From Ziziphus jujuba (Eukaryota > Streptophyta > Magnoliopsida > Rosales > Rhamnaceae), in assembly GCF_031755915.1 (NCBI RefSeq), contig NC_083387.1:9135001-9199000 (forward strand): 64,000 nt of DNA, in the 5' to 3' direction. A program made the translations under genes and the position numbers. The notes beneath the pieces are model-generated. The model saw nothing but the letters and a program-made list of their open reading frames with translations. It was not told where the DNA came from and ran no database searches. Positions 63,928 to 64,000 of this stretch are shown here, piece after piece; position 1 is the stretch's first letter, and each line of letters begins with the position of its first letter.

Positions 63928-64000
63928 CTTTACGACAAATATAATAAAATAAAGTTAAAAAAAAAAAATAACAAATTGTGAACACCAATTGGCAATATGG

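Overview
This is a nuclear window from a flowering plant, most likely a woody eudicot. The genes have many introns with GT-AG borders, the intergenic DNA is very AT-rich and full of poly-A/T and TA microsatellites, and transposons lie scattered between genes. The proteins (SAUR, plastid ADP-glucose pyrophosphorylase, a plant SnRK1 gamma subunit, a PCH1-like protein, an isoflavone-reductase-like enzyme) are plant families. I do not name a species.

Positions 1-23 kb are transposon-rich. A tandemly duplicated SAUR auxin-response locus sits here: an intact copy at 862-1146 and a frameshifted copy at 14520-14805. They are separated by a relic of an alkenal/double-bond reductase gene, a candidate solo LTR, MITE-like sequences and a complete Ty1/copia retrotransposon (9483-14396). 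The retrotransposon has two apparently identical 215-bp LTRs, a 5-bp target duplication and one unbroken gag-pol frame. It landed about 120 bp upstream of the start codon of the second SAUR. A defensin-like fragment (17444-17695), a long inverted-repeat element and the ribosomal protein eS25 gene (21932-23149) follow.

Positions 23-31 kb contain no gene I can recognise, only a two-copy 146-bp tandem repeat and short repeats.

Positions 32-64 kb are a gene-rich block. In order it holds an APL3-type large subunit of ADP-glucose pyrophosphorylase (+), a SnRK1 gamma-type CBS-domain protein (+), a PCH1-like protein (-), the Golgi-to-ER retrieval receptor RER1 (+), the SPB1-type FtsJ rRNA methyltransferase (+), and the last two exons of an isoflavone-reductase/PCBER-like gene (-) running off the right edge. 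I worked out exon borders by hand from splice signals and reading-frame continuity; each reconstructed reading frame closes and gives the length usual for its family.

The genes do not form an operon-like unit. Two functional themes recur: ribosome production (eS25 and SPB1, both with telo-box promoter motifs) and carbon/energy control (the AGPase subunit and the SnRK1 gamma-type gene lie 1 kb apart, head to tail). I found no convincing new biological system. The most informative features are the very young copia insertion in the SAUR promoter, the decay of the second SAUR, and several undocumented inverted-repeat elements.
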